NCBI GenBank assembly: GCA_900470805.1
Contig: UCCA01000025.1
Location: 31,058-86,567, forward strand
Reading direction: 5' to 3'
Source of the DNA: Hyphomicrobiales bacterium
GTDB taxonomy: Bacteria > Pseudomonadota > Alphaproteobacteria > Rhizobiales > Rhizobiaceae
DNA: 55,510 nt
A program made the position numbers and the translations under genes. Shown here piece by piece: positions 1 through 7,912 of the stretch. The notes beneath the pieces were generated by a model. It had not been told where the DNA came from, did not search any database, and was given only the letters and a program-made list of their open reading frames with translations. Each line of letters opens with the position of its first letter. Position 1 is the first letter of the stretch.

Positions 1-113
1 GGGGGAGATCGGCTGGGCGTGGCCGCTCGTTCCAACCTCAGAGTTTGGCGGAAAGGCCGCCACGAGCCGATCTCCCCCCCTGAGGGGGAGATGCCCGGCA
101 GGGCAGAGGGGGG
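1..113. repeat. RIME-like palindromic intergenic repeat, cut by window edge
   Basis: Bases 1-13 are the reverse complement of bases 67-79. The right arm (about 67-113) reads GATCTCC, a C/G-rich core with CTGAGGGGGAGATG, then CCGGCAGGGCAGAGGGGGG. Nearly the same arm recurs at 55460-55504. The left arm is truncated by the window start. Such GC-rich inverted repeats are known between genes of Rhizobiaceae (RIME-type elements); the family name is my recognition and was not checked by search. Confidence 0.75.
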
Positions 114-191
114 CGCCACGCACGCAAACCCATCGACAACCGCGCAACTCACCGCATCGGCAAAGCACCTCACACTCCCACGGCCCGCGAC

Positions 192-1139
192 ATGATCGCC
201 CTCCTGCCGCGCCGCATCGCTGGCCTCGCCCTCACGCTTCTTGTCGTCTCGCTGCTGATCTTCGCCGTCATGGACCTGCTGCCGGGCGACCCCGCCTCGA
301 TCATGCTCGGTACCTCCGCCGCGCCGGAAACGCTGGCGGCGCTGCGCCATGAGCTCGGCCTCGACCAGCCGCTGCTGCTGCGCTACCTCGCATGGCTGGC
401 CGGCGTGTTCCGTGGCGATCTCGGCCAGTCCTACACCTACGGCGTCCCGGTCGCCGGCCTCATCCTCGAGCGCCTCGCCGTCACCCTGCCGCTGGCGCTG
501 ATGGCCATAGCGCTGTCGGTTGCCATCGCCATCCCGCTCGGCGTGCTCGCGGCGTCCAGGCGCGGCGGCGTTATCGATGCCGTCGCCTCGGTTTTCTCGC
601 AGGTTAGCATCGCCGTCCCGGCCTTCTGGGTGGCGCTGCTGCTCATCATCCTGTTCTCGACCACCCTCGGCATCATGCCGGCCGGTGGCTTTCCAGGCTG
701 GAGCGCCGGCGTCTGGCCGTCGCTGAAGGCGTTGATCATGCCATCGGTGGCGCTGGCCCTGCCGCAGGCGGGCGTGCTCACCCGTGTCACCCGCTCGGCG
801 GTGCTCGACACCATGCACGAGGATTTCACCCGCACCGCCAAGGCCAAGGGTCTGTCGGCAAGCAGGGTGCTGTGGCGCCATTCGGTGCCGAACGCGATGA
901 TCCCGATCCTCACCATTCTCGGCCTGCAGTTCACCTTCCTGGTCGCCGGCGCCGTGCTGGTCGAGAACGTCTTCAACCTGCCGGGGTTGGGGCGGCTCGC
1001 CTTTCAGGCGCTGTCGCAGCGCGACATCGTCGTCATGCAGGATGTCGTGCTGTTCTTCGCGGCGCTTGTCATCGTCATGAATTTCATCGTCGATCTCTCC
1101 TATCTGGCGATCGATCCCCGCCTGCGAAAGGGGATGTGA
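192..1139 (+). CDS. Dipeptide/oligopeptide ABC transporter permease (DppB type)
   Basis: This is a 315-residue integral membrane permease of a peptide/nickel-type ABC importer. The first helix is at residues 10-30, followed by the DLLPGDPA segment typical of DppB/OppB N-termini. Several further helices follow, and the coupling region (TRVTRSAVLDTMHEDFTRTA, then AKAKGLS) is the EAA-like loop that contacts the ATPase. It is followed after one base by the DppC-type gene, so the two form the heterodimeric channel. No binding protein or ATPase is encoded beside it in the window; they may lie upstream beyond the repeat. The substrate is unknown, but the downstream amidase hints at an amide or a peptide. 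Confidence 0.9.
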   Translation: MIALLPRRIAGLALTLLVVSLLIFAVMDLLPGDPASIMLGTSAAPETLAALRHELGLDQPLLLRYLAWLAGVFRGDLGQSYTYGVPVAGLILERLAVTLPLALMAIALSVAIAIPLGVLAASRRGGVIDAVASVFSQVSIAVPAFWVALLLIILFSTTLGIMPAGGFPGWSAGVWPSLKALIMPSVALALPQAGVLTRVTRSAVLDTMHEDFTRTAKAKGLSASRVLWRHSVPNAMIPILTILGLQFTFLVAGAVLVENVFNLPGLGRLAFQALSQRDIVVMQDVVLFFAALVIVMNFIVDLSYLAIDPRLRKGM

Positions 1140-1140
1140 C

Positions 1141-2004
1141 ATGGCGCCCGTGGTATCTGCCGAGATCGCTGTCCGCCGCCGCCGCATGCGGCTTGCCAAG
1201 CGCATGAACCTCGTCGTCGGCGCCATTGTGGTGGCTGCTCTCGTTGCCATAGCCCTGCTGTCACTGGTCTGGACACCGTTGCCGCCCGCAAAAATGCAGA
1301 TCATTCACAAGCTGCAGCCACCCTTCTCCTTCGGCCTGCTCGGCACCGATCAGTTCGGCCGAGACGTGCTGTCGATGCTGATGGTGGGCTGCTGGAATTC
1401 GCTGTCGATCGCCATCGTCGCCGTCGCCATCGGCGGCACGCTGGGCTCGATCGCCGGCATTTCGGCGGCGGCTTTTCGCGGCGTGTTCGAAAGCCTGCTG
1501 ATGCGCGTCTGCGACGTCATCTTCGCCCTACCGCCGATTCTGTCGGCAATGATGCTCGGCGCCTTCCTCGGCCCCGGCAGACTGACGGCGATCATCGCCA
1601 TCGCCACCTTCATGATCCCGGTCTTCGCCCGCGTCACGCTGGCAAGCGCCCTGCAGGCCTGGAGCCGCGATTACGTGCTCGCCGCCCGCGCGCTCGGCAA
1701 CACCCGGTTCACGATCTCCGTCAGGCACGTGCTGCCGAATATCATGAGCGGCATCATCGTCCAGGCGACCATCCAGCTCGGCCTCGCGGTTCTGACCGAA
1801 GCCGGCCTCAGTTTCCTCGGCCTCGGCCTCGCGCCGCCGGCCCCGACATGGGGCCGGATGCTGGCCGACGCGCAGACCTATCTTGCCCTTGCCCCCTGGC
1901 TCGCCATCCTGCCCGGCCTCGCCATCGCGCTTTCGGTCTTCGGCTTCAACATGCTCGGCGACGGCCTGCGCGACCTGCTCGATCCGCGCGAGGCCAGCCG
2001 CTGA
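1141..2004 (+). CDS. Dipeptide/oligopeptide ABC transporter permease (DppC type)
   Basis: This 287-residue inner-membrane permease is the partner of the preceding DppB-type protein. It has an N-terminal helix near residues 24-44, the LLGTDQFGRDV segment characteristic of DppC/OppC (about 67-77), and the EAA loop (SRDYVLAARALGNTR) that docks to the ATPase. The C-terminal GLGLAPPAPTWGRML segment is also typical of the family. Length is normal. The start codon lies one base after the upstream stop, so the two are surely co-translated. It is followed after 48 bases by an amidase. Confidence 0.9.
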   Translation: MAPVVSAEIAVRRRRMRLAKRMNLVVGAIVVAALVAIALLSLVWTPLPPAKMQIIHKLQPPFSFGLLGTDQFGRDVLSMLMVGCWNSLSIAIVAVAIGGTLGSIAGISAAAFRGVFESLLMRVCDVIFALPPILSAMMLGAFLGPGRLTAIIAIATFMIPVFARVTLASALQAWSRDYVLAARALGNTRFTISVRHVLPNIMSGIIVQATIQLGLAVLTEAGLSFLGLGLAPPAPTWGRMLADAQTYLALAPWLAILPGLAIALSVFGFNMLGDGLRDLLDPREASR

Positions 2005-2052
2005 ATTCGACGATCCGCTGATTTTGACGAAGACATTTTGAAAGACGACGCC

Positions 2053-3456
2053 ATGACCGAGATCGACCTGAGCATCCGCGAGCTGAAACGGCGCTTCGCC
2101 GACAAGAGCCTGTCTCCGCTGGAATACTGGCTGGCGCTGGAACCACATATCGCCGCCTGGGAACCTCACATCGCGGCCTTGTATCTCTATGATCCCGATG
2201 CTGCCCGATCCCAGGCAAGGGCCTCCACGGAACGTTGGGCGCAGGGCGCGCCGCTCGGCCCTCTCGATGGCATTCCCGTCACGCTGAAGGAACTGATCGC
2301 CACCGAGGGTCAGCCAGTGCCCCTCGGCACTCGCGCCGTCGAGCTCAAACCCGCCCTCGAGGATGCTCCCATCGCCGCCCGCATGCGCGAGGATGGCGCC
2401 ATCATCTTCGCCAAGACCACATGCCCGGATTACGGCATGTTGTCGTCCGGCCTGTCGAGCTTCCACAACCTCAGCCGCAACCCGTGGGACATCACCCAGA
2501 ACCCCGGTGGCTCCAGCGCCGGTGCGTCGGCTGCCGCCGTCGCCGGCTACGGCCCGCTGCATATCGGCACCGATATCGGCGGCTCCGTCCGGCTTCCCGC
2601 CGGCTGGACCGGCATTTTCGGCTTCAAGCCCAGCCACGGCCGCATCCCGGTCGATCCCTACTACGTCGGTCGCTGCGCCGGGCCGATGACCCGCACGGTC
2701 GACGACGCAGCGCTCGCCATGGCGACCCTCTCGCGGCCCGACTGGCGCGACGGCACCAGCCTGCCGCCCAATGATTTCGACTGGACCGATCTCGATATCG
2801 ACGTCACGGGCATGCGCATCGGCCTGATGCTCGACGCCGGCTGCGGTCTCGATGCCGAGGACGAGGTCAAGGCGGCGGTGCTGGAGGCGGCGAAGCATTT
2901 CGAGCGGGCAGGCGCCACCATCGTCCCGGTCGGCCCGGTGCTGTCGCGTGCCATGCTCGATGGCCTCGACAATTTCTGGCGTGCCCGCTTCTGGGGAGAT
3001 ATCGAGGGGCTGAGCGAAGAGCGGCGAGAGAGCATCCTCCCCTATATCCATAGCTGGGCCAAGGGCGGCGCCGATGTCAGCGGCGTCGATGCCGTCAGGG
3101 GCTTCAACCAGACGATCGAGATGCGCAAGACCTGCGGCGCCTTGTTCGAAGACGTCGATGCCGTGCTGTCGCCGACGAACCCGATCGTTTCCTACCCCGC
3201 CGAATGGGCCTCGCCGACCAACGATCCGGCAAAGCCCTTCGAGCACATCGGGTTCACCGTTCCCTGGAACATGTCGGAGCAGCCGGCCTCGTCGATCAAT
3301 TGCGGCTTCTCGCGCTCCGGCATGCCGATTGGCCTGCAGATCGTCGGCCCGCGCTTCGACGACATGCGCGTGCTGAAGATGTCGAAGGCTTTCGAAACAT
3401 GGTCCGGCGGCGTCACCACATGGCCGAAACCTCCGGTAAAGCTGCCCGTCAGCTGA
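2053..3456 (+). CDS. Amidase-signature family amidase
   Basis: This 467-residue enzyme of the amidase-signature family hydrolyses amide bonds, probably in the cytoplasm. The Ser-cisSer-Lys triad is visible: Lys79 in VTLKE, the Gly/Ser loop GGSSAG (152-157), and the nucleophilic Ser178 in DIGGSVR. The ATG at 2053 is preferred over an in-frame TTG at 2038, which would add five residues. Position behind two peptide-type permeases suggests that it processes the imported compound, but its substrate cannot be read from sequence. Its 3' end overlaps the convergent NlpC/P60 gene by 8 bases, so there is no room for a separate terminator. Confidence 0.88.
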   Translation: MTEIDLSIRELKRRFADKSLSPLEYWLALEPHIAAWEPHIAALYLYDPDAARSQARASTERWAQGAPLGPLDGIPVTLKELIATEGQPVPLGTRAVELKPALEDAPIAARMREDGAIIFAKTTCPDYGMLSSGLSSFHNLSRNPWDITQNPGGSSAGASAAAVAGYGPLHIGTDIGGSVRLPAGWTGIFGFKPSHGRIPVDPYYVGRCAGPMTRTVDDAALAMATLSRPDWRDGTSLPPNDFDWTDLDIDVTGMRIGLMLDAGCGLDAEDEVKAAVLEAAKHFERAGATIVPVGPVLSRAMLDGLDNFWRARFWGDIEGLSEERRESILPYIHSWAKGGADVSGVDAVRGFNQTIEMRKTCGALFEDVDAVLSPTNPIVSYPAEWASPTNDPAKPFEHIGFTVPWNMSEQPASSINCGFSRSGMPIGLQIVGPRFDDMRVLKMSKAFETWSGGVTTWPKPPVKLPVS

Positions 3457-4306
3457 TCGGACGGCGATAGCCGTTCGGCTGCTCGTAGAGCCAGCCGATG
3501 CGCTGCACCGCCTCTTCGAAATTCTCGCGCACGACAGTCATCGTGTGGCCGGTCGCATGGATGATCGTCTCTTCGTCTTCCATCACGGCCACATGCCCCT
3601 TCCAGAAAACCAGGTCGCCGCGCCGCAATTCCGAGCGGTCGATCGGCTCGCCGAGGCCTGCAGCCTGCATGTCGGTGTCGCGCGGTGCGCTGCGGCCGGT
3701 CATCAGCATGGAAAGCTGCACCAGTCCCGAACAGTCGATGCCTAGCCCGGAGCGTCCGCCCCAGAGATAGGGCGTCTCCAGAAAACGTGCAGCAATATCG
3801 ACATAGTCGGTGCCGTCAAGCGCGCCGATCGGCTGCACATGCTTGGCGAAGATCGCCGTGCCGTCCTCCAGCAGAGCATAATGGTTGCCGCGCGCCTCGG
3901 CCGCACCCGTAATCCTTACCCGGCTACCAATGGAGAGGATCTGGTTGTAGGGTTTGCGCAGTTCCGGCTCGCGGTAGAGGAAGGTGCGCTGCACGGTGAC
4001 GATATGGGTCGGTTCAGCCGCGGCATTGCCGACCGCCTCTTCCGGCAGATACCCGACATAGCCGTCCAGTACCGCCTTCACCCAGCACCAGCCGTCAGCC
4101 CGGTCGAACACGGTGACCTCTTCGCCGTAGAGCAGCTCTGTATCGATCCCCGAGGCCGCATCCGGCTTCGGCTTCAGGCCGATAACCGGCACCACGATCC
4201 GCGCCGGCGTACCGTCCACGAAGCGCTCGGCCTCCACCTGACCCTCCAACCCGCGCTCGGCGAGATCGGCCCGGTAGGCATTCAGGCGGCGGTCGGGCAG
4301 GGTCAT
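3449..4306 (-). CDS. NlpC/P60 family cell-wall endopeptidase with SH3 domain
   Basis: This 285-residue protein has an SH3-like region at its N-terminus (about residues 55-150, containing the GWCWVKAVLDGYVGYL segment) and an NlpC/P60 cysteine peptidase domain after about residue 160. The catalytic Cys lies in GIDCSGLVQLS and the His in KGHVAVMED. Enzymes of this type cut gamma-D-Glu-diaminopimelate bonds in peptidoglycan peptides. No convincing signal peptide is visible, which fits a cytoplasmic role on recycled muropeptides better than a secreted one; this is inference. Upstream on the same strand are a MarR-like gene and a leucyl aminopeptidase, a plausible peptide-degradation group. Confidence 0.85.
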   Translation of the reverse strand: MTLPDRRLNAYRADLAERGLEGQVEAERFVDGTPARIVVPVIGLKPKPDAASGIDTELLYGEEVTVFDRADGWCWVKAVLDGYVGYLPEEAVGNAAAEPTHIVTVQRTFLYREPELRKPYNQILSIGSRVRITGAAEARGNHYALLEDGTAIFAKHVQPIGALDGTDYVDIAARFLETPYLWGGRSGLGIDCSGLVQLSMLMTGRSAPRDTDMQAAGLGEPIDRSELRRGDLVFWKGHVAVMEDEETIIHATGHTMTVVRENFEEAVQRIGWLYEQPNGYRRPIS

Positions 4307-4321
4307 GTCATCGTCCTCGCA

Positions 4322-4666
4322 TTACAGTTTGCGACCCTGCTCACGCACGCGGTCGCCGAGTTTTTCCAGATAGAGCGCGCCGCCGACGGTGCGCTTGATC
4401 AGCACGTTTCGCCGGTCGCTCGCGTCGCGAACCCGGTCCACCAGCCCCATCTCGCCCATCGTGTCGAGCGCCCGGGTGATCACCGGCTTGGTCACGTCGA
4501 GTTCGGTCGCCAGCCCCCGCACGGTATGCGGCGGCGGCACGAGATAGATATGCAGCAGGATCGCCATCTGGCGCAATGTCAAATCGCGGTCGTCGTGGCG
4601 AACCTGGTCGAGCGAAACCCCATGCCAGAGCCCCAGCGCCTGCGACGCGGTCAATTCGATCGGCAC
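4322..4666 (-). CDS. MarR-like winged-helix transcriptional regulator
   Basis: This is a 114-residue DNA-binding protein. I place the start at a GTG (4664-4666) because a perfect AGGAGG (complement at 4671-4676) lies 4 bases before it; a longer ATG frame from 4738 has no comparable site and runs into a hairpin. The body shows a winged-helix: HTVRGLATELDVTKPVITRALDT as recognition region, followed by LVDRVRDASDRRNVLIKRT, the wing motif of MarR proteins. At this length it lacks part of the usual dimerisation helices. It lies 15 bases upstream of the NlpC/P60 gene on the same strand; target genes are unknown. Confidence 0.75.
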   Translation of the reverse strand: MPIELTASQALGLWHGVSLDQVRHDDRDLTLRQMAILLHIYLVPPPHTVRGLATELDVTKPVITRALDTMGEMGLVDRVRDASDRRNVLIKRTVGGALYLEKLGDRVREQGRKL

Positions 4667-4727
4667 GGCCCCTCCTGCATTCGTTACGCCACCGTTCCAT
4701 TTTCCGGCAGGCGCGCGCGCAACGCAA

Positions 4728-4751
4728 TGGGGCGGCAAATCTGCCGCCCCA
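4728..4751 (-). terminator. Hairpin terminator after aminopeptidase gene
   Basis: A perfect 10-bp stem (TGGGGCGGCA / TGCCGCCCCA) with a 4-base loop lies 28 bases past the aminopeptidase stop codon. There is no clean T-run behind it on the minus strand, so termination may be partial. The stem sits just ahead of the MarR-like gene. Confidence 0.55.
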
Positions 4752-4779
4752 CAGGGTGAATAAAATTTTAACGATCGGG

Positions 4780-6168
4780 TTAGCGCACACTCTCGCGGAT
4801 GTGGTGATAGAGCGCCCGGATCGCCTGCGCCTCGCCGCCACCCGGCGAATGCGGCCGCTCGGAAGGCGCCCAGCCGTAGATGTCGAAATGCGCCCAGCTC
4901 TTCGCCTTGCTGACGAAGCGCTTCAGAAAAAGTGCTGCGGTGATCGCGCCGGCCATGCCGCCGGCAGGCGCGTTTGTGATGTCGGCGAACTTGGCGCGGA
5001 TGTCCTTTTCATAGCCGGCATACAGCGGCAGACGCCACAGCGGATCGTCGGTTTCGAGGCTCGATTCCATCAGGTCCTGCGCCAGTTCCGGGTCGTCGGT
5101 GAAGAATGGCGGCAGATCCGGCCCGAGCGCCACGCGCGCCGCGCCCGTCAGCGTCGCCATGTCGATCATCAGGTCCGGCTCTTCCTCGTCGGCATAGGCG
5201 AGCGCGTCGGCGAGGATCAGGCGGCCCTCCGCATCGGTATTGTCGATCTGGACGGTCAGGCCCTTGCGGCTCTTGTAGATGTCGCCGGGACGGAAGGCGT
5301 TCGACGAAATCGAGTTCTCGACCACGGGGATCAAAACGCGCAGGTCTACCTTCAGCTTGGCGTCCATGATCATCAGCGCCAGGCCCATGACGTTGGCAGC
5401 ACCGCCCATGTCCTTCTTCATCAGTAGCATCGAGGAGGCCGGCTTGATGTCGAGGCCGCCGGTGTCGAAGCACACGCCCTTGCCGACGAGCGTGATCTTG
5501 CGGTGCCCCTTCTTGCCCCAGCGCAGGTCGAGCAACCGCGGCGCATCGGCGCTGGCGCGGCCGACCGTGTGGATCAGCGGGAAATTGTGCCTGAGGTCTT
5601 CGCCCGAGATTACCGAGAGTTCGGCCTTGTAGTGCGCGGCGAGCCCCCGGAACGCCGCTTCCAGCTCGTTCGGTCCCATGTCGTTGGTGGGCGTGTTGAT
5701 CAGGTCGCGGGCAAGGAACACGCCGGCGAGCTGTCGCTTGATATCGGCGGCATCGGCATCGCGCGGGATCATCAGCGTGCCGGCCGTCTGCTTTTCGGAT
5801 TTGTAGCGGTCGAATCGGTAGCTGCCGAGCCCGAAGCCGAGCGCCAGCCGGTTGGCGGTCAACGGCGCCGTCTCGATATGCCAGTCGCCTGATGGCAGCG
5901 AGCGCGCCAGCTTTCCGGTGATATAGGGCTGTTCGGATGGGTTGCTCCCGAGGCCGAACAGCGCGCCGCCGAGATGGCCCTCGGCGGTGGGGATCAGCAG
6001 GAGTGAGCCGCTCTCGGCCTTGTATCCGGCCTTTTTCGCCCAATCCAGCGCGATCGGGTCGATCGTCCCGGTCTCGATATGGGCGGGCGTGACGGCGAAG
6101 ATCGGCAGGGTCGAGCCGCCCTTGCTGTTGAAGGGGGTCGGTCTCTCGATGAACTGAAACGGGGGCAT
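4780..6168 (-). CDS. M17 family leucyl aminopeptidase
   Basis: This 462-residue cytosolic metallopeptidase releases N-terminal amino acids from peptides. The M17 signature NTDAEGRLILADAL is present in the second half, with the metal-binding VGKGVCFDTGGLDIKP segment and the KKDMGGAA segment before it. It is somewhat shorter than PepA (about 500 residues) and has a reduced N-terminal domain, as in the smaller M17 subgroup of alphaproteobacteria. It is followed by a hairpin, then by the MarR-like and NlpC/P60 genes on the same strand. It is divergent from the TPR lipoprotein gene, with 144 bases between the starts. Confidence 0.9.
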   Translation of the reverse strand: MPPFQFIERPTPFNSKGGSTLPIFAVTPAHIETGTIDPIALDWAKKAGYKAESGSLLLIPTAEGHLGGALFGLGSNPSEQPYITGKLARSLPSGDWHIETAPLTANRLALGFGLGSYRFDRYKSEKQTAGTLMIPRDADAADIKRQLAGVFLARDLINTPTNDMGPNELEAAFRGLAAHYKAELSVISGEDLRHNFPLIHTVGRASADAPRLLDLRWGKKGHRKITLVGKGVCFDTGGLDIKPASSMLLMKKDMGGAANVMGLALMIMDAKLKVDLRVLIPVVENSISSNAFRPGDIYKSRKGLTVQIDNTDAEGRLILADALAYADEEEPDLMIDMATLTGAARVALGPDLPPFFTDDPELAQDLMESSLETDDPLWRLPLYAGYEKDIRAKFADITNAPAGGMAGAITAALFLKRFVSKAKSWAHFDIYGWAPSERPHSPGGGEAQAIRALYHHIRESVR

Positions 6169-6202
6169 TGTCTATCCTTCGGGGGCGTCCGGGAATCGCA
6201 TT

Positions 6203-6226
6203 TTAACAGTCTGTTAGGGTTAACAG
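6203..6226. promoter_or_regulatory. Candidate regulatory palindrome with CtrA-like half sites
   Basis: In the divergent gap before the TPR lipoprotein gene, TTAA-N7-TTAG (6203-6217) comes within one base of the alphaproteobacterial CtrA box TTAA-N7-TTAA. It overlaps the inverted repeat CTGTTA-GGGT-TAACAG (6211-6226). Whether CtrA or another regulator binds here is inference. Confidence 0.35.
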
Positions 6227-6312
6227 ACTATTGCTTGAGTGAAGATTGCGTCAAAGCCTTTCCCTGTTCCGCTTCTAGGTCAGGCGCCGATTTCGGATTT
6301 CAGGAACGCGCC

Positions 6313-7143
6313 ATGCCTGCTTTGGTCAAGACACCCCTATCGACACGCCTTCTCCAGTGCACCGCGACCGCGATGCTGGCGCTGATGCTGGCCGGTTGCA
6401 ATACCACCAAGGACAAGATGACCACGGGCTCGATCCCGGTGGCGCTGAACAAGCCGGTCGAGACGATGAACGACCAGGAGGTCCGCTCGGCCACCGATCG
6501 CGTCGGTCAGGCCTACGAGAAGAACCCGCGCGATCCGGTCAACGGTGTCAACTACGCCAATCTGTTGCGCATGCAGGGCAGGGACGCGCAGGCGCTCGCC
6601 GTCATGCAGCAGGTGGCGATCGCCAATCCGAACGACCGCAGCGTGCTCGCCGCCTACGGCAAGGCGCAGGCCGCCGCCGGCCAGCTGCAGCAGGCACTCG
6701 ACACTATCGGCCGCGCGCAGACGGCCGATCGCCCCGACTGGAAGCTCGTCTCCGCCCAAGGCGCCATTCTCGATCAGCTTGGTCGCTCCGCAGAGGCGCG
6801 CCAGCGCTATCGCGACGCGCTCGACCTGCAGCCGGGCGAACCGTCGATCCTCTCCAATCTCGGCATGTCCTACGTGCTGACAGGCGATCTTCGCACCGCC
6901 GAAACCTATCTCCGCCAGGCGGCCGGCCAGCCGGGCGCCGATAGCCGCGTCCGTCAGAATCTGGCGCTCGTCGTGGGTCTGCAGGGTCGTTTCCCGGAAG
7001 CCGAGCAGATCGCCCGCCGCGAACTTTCGCCGCAGCAGGCCGACGCCAACGTCGCCTACATCCGCTCGATGATGTCGCAGCAGAACTCCTGGCAGAAGCT
7101 TGCCGCCAAGGATGTCGGCAACGCCGACAAGACCGCCAACTAG
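6313..7143 (+). CDS. TPR-repeat lipoprotein, TadD-like pilus assembly protein
   Basis: This 276-residue protein begins with a lipoprotein signal peptide (lipobox LAGC, acylated Cys29), so it should be anchored to the outer or inner membrane facing the periplasm. The rest is tetratricopeptide repeats, e.g. PVNGVNYANLLRMQGRDAQA and PSILSNLGMSYVLTGDLRTA. TadD of Flp pilus systems is a lipoprotein of this form and acts in secretin/pilus assembly. I chose the ATG at 6313 over upstream in-frame codons because it starts the signal peptide directly. It lies near tadC but on the opposite strand, with a LysE gene between. Confidence 0.75.
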   Translation: MPALVKTPLSTRLLQCTATAMLALMLAGCNTTKDKMTTGSIPVALNKPVETMNDQEVRSATDRVGQAYEKNPRDPVNGVNYANLLRMQGRDAQALAVMQQVAIANPNDRSVLAAYGKAQAAAGQLQQALDTIGRAQTADRPDWKLVSAQGAILDQLGRSAEARQRYRDALDLQPGEPSILSNLGMSYVLTGDLRTAETYLRQAAGQPGADSRVRQNLALVVGLQGRFPEAEQIARRELSPQQADANVAYIRSMMSQQNSWQKLAAKDVGNADKTAN

Positions 7144-7170
7144 GCTCCTGACTTTATTGCAGCCTGATTG

Positions 7171-7803
7171 TCACCGGCCCCGCAGGCCGGAGATGACGAG
7201 TTCCAGGCCAAGCCCGGCCATCACGGTGCCCGCCAGCCTGTCGATCCATCTCTTCGCCGAAAGATAGATGCGTCGCGGATGCCGTGCAGAAAAGGCGTAG
7301 GCAACGATCGTGTACCAGCCGGCCTCCACGGCAAAGACGCCGAGCGGCACCGCCACGAACAGTTCCAGCGGAATGGTTTTCGGCAGCAACGCCGCGAAGA
7401 TGCTGGCATAGACGACGATGGTCTTCGGATTGCTGATCTGGGTAAGGAACGCACTGATAAAGCTGCGGCCGACGGCGCGCGTGCCCATTGTGGTTTCGCC
7501 CATCTCGAGCGGCTCGCTGGCGCCCTGCCAGATCCGGAAGGCGATGTAGATCAGATAGACGCCGCCCACGATCTTCAGCGCCAGGTATAGCCATTCAAAC
7601 TGCGACAGCAGGGCCGTCAACCCGGCTAACGCCAGGATGCTGAACGTCACGCCGCCCAGCCCCATGCCGAGTGCCGCCGCAAGCCCGTCGCGGCGCGATC
7701 GCGACACCGCGATCCGTGAGACCATCACGAAGCTCGGACCCGGGCTCATGGCGCCGATCGATAGTGTTGCGACAATGCTGAGGAAGACGCTGAGAGAAGA
7801 CAT
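7171..7803 (-). CDS. LysE/RhtB family amino-acid exporter
   Basis: This 210-residue membrane protein has about six hydrophobic helices and the N-terminal family motif GAMSPGPSFVMV, followed by GLAAALGMGLGG, both typical of LysE/RhtB transporters. These export amino acids or related compounds; the substrate cannot be read here. Start chosen at ATG 7803; an in-frame GTG lies 9 bases further up. It is read in the same direction as the tad genes but is separated from tadC by 109 bases, so it looks like a neighbour rather than a pilus component. Confidence 0.85.
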   Translation of the reverse strand: MSSLSVFLSIVATLSIGAMSPGPSFVMVSRIAVSRSRRDGLAAALGMGLGGVTFSILALAGLTALLSQFEWLYLALKIVGGVYLIYIAFRIWQGASEPLEMGETTMGTRAVGRSFISAFLTQISNPKTIVVYASIFAALLPKTIPLELFVAVPLGVFAVEAGWYTIVAYAFSARHPRRIYLSAKRWIDRLAGTVMAGLGLELVISGLRGR

Positions 7804-7912
7804 AGGTAGCACCCGCTTGGTTCGAAGGGGGCGATGTGTCTCACGCTTTTACGCGCTCGTCCATCCCAAACGGCGCCACTCCGGTACGGTCCGCGCGGGC
7901 GCGCCCTCGGTG

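Noticed and set aside
1528..3246. 572-codon open frame antisense to the DppC permease and amidase genes
   Set aside because: Overlaps two clear genes and has the Arg/Gly/Asp/His-rich composition of GC-rich antisense frames; no family motifs.
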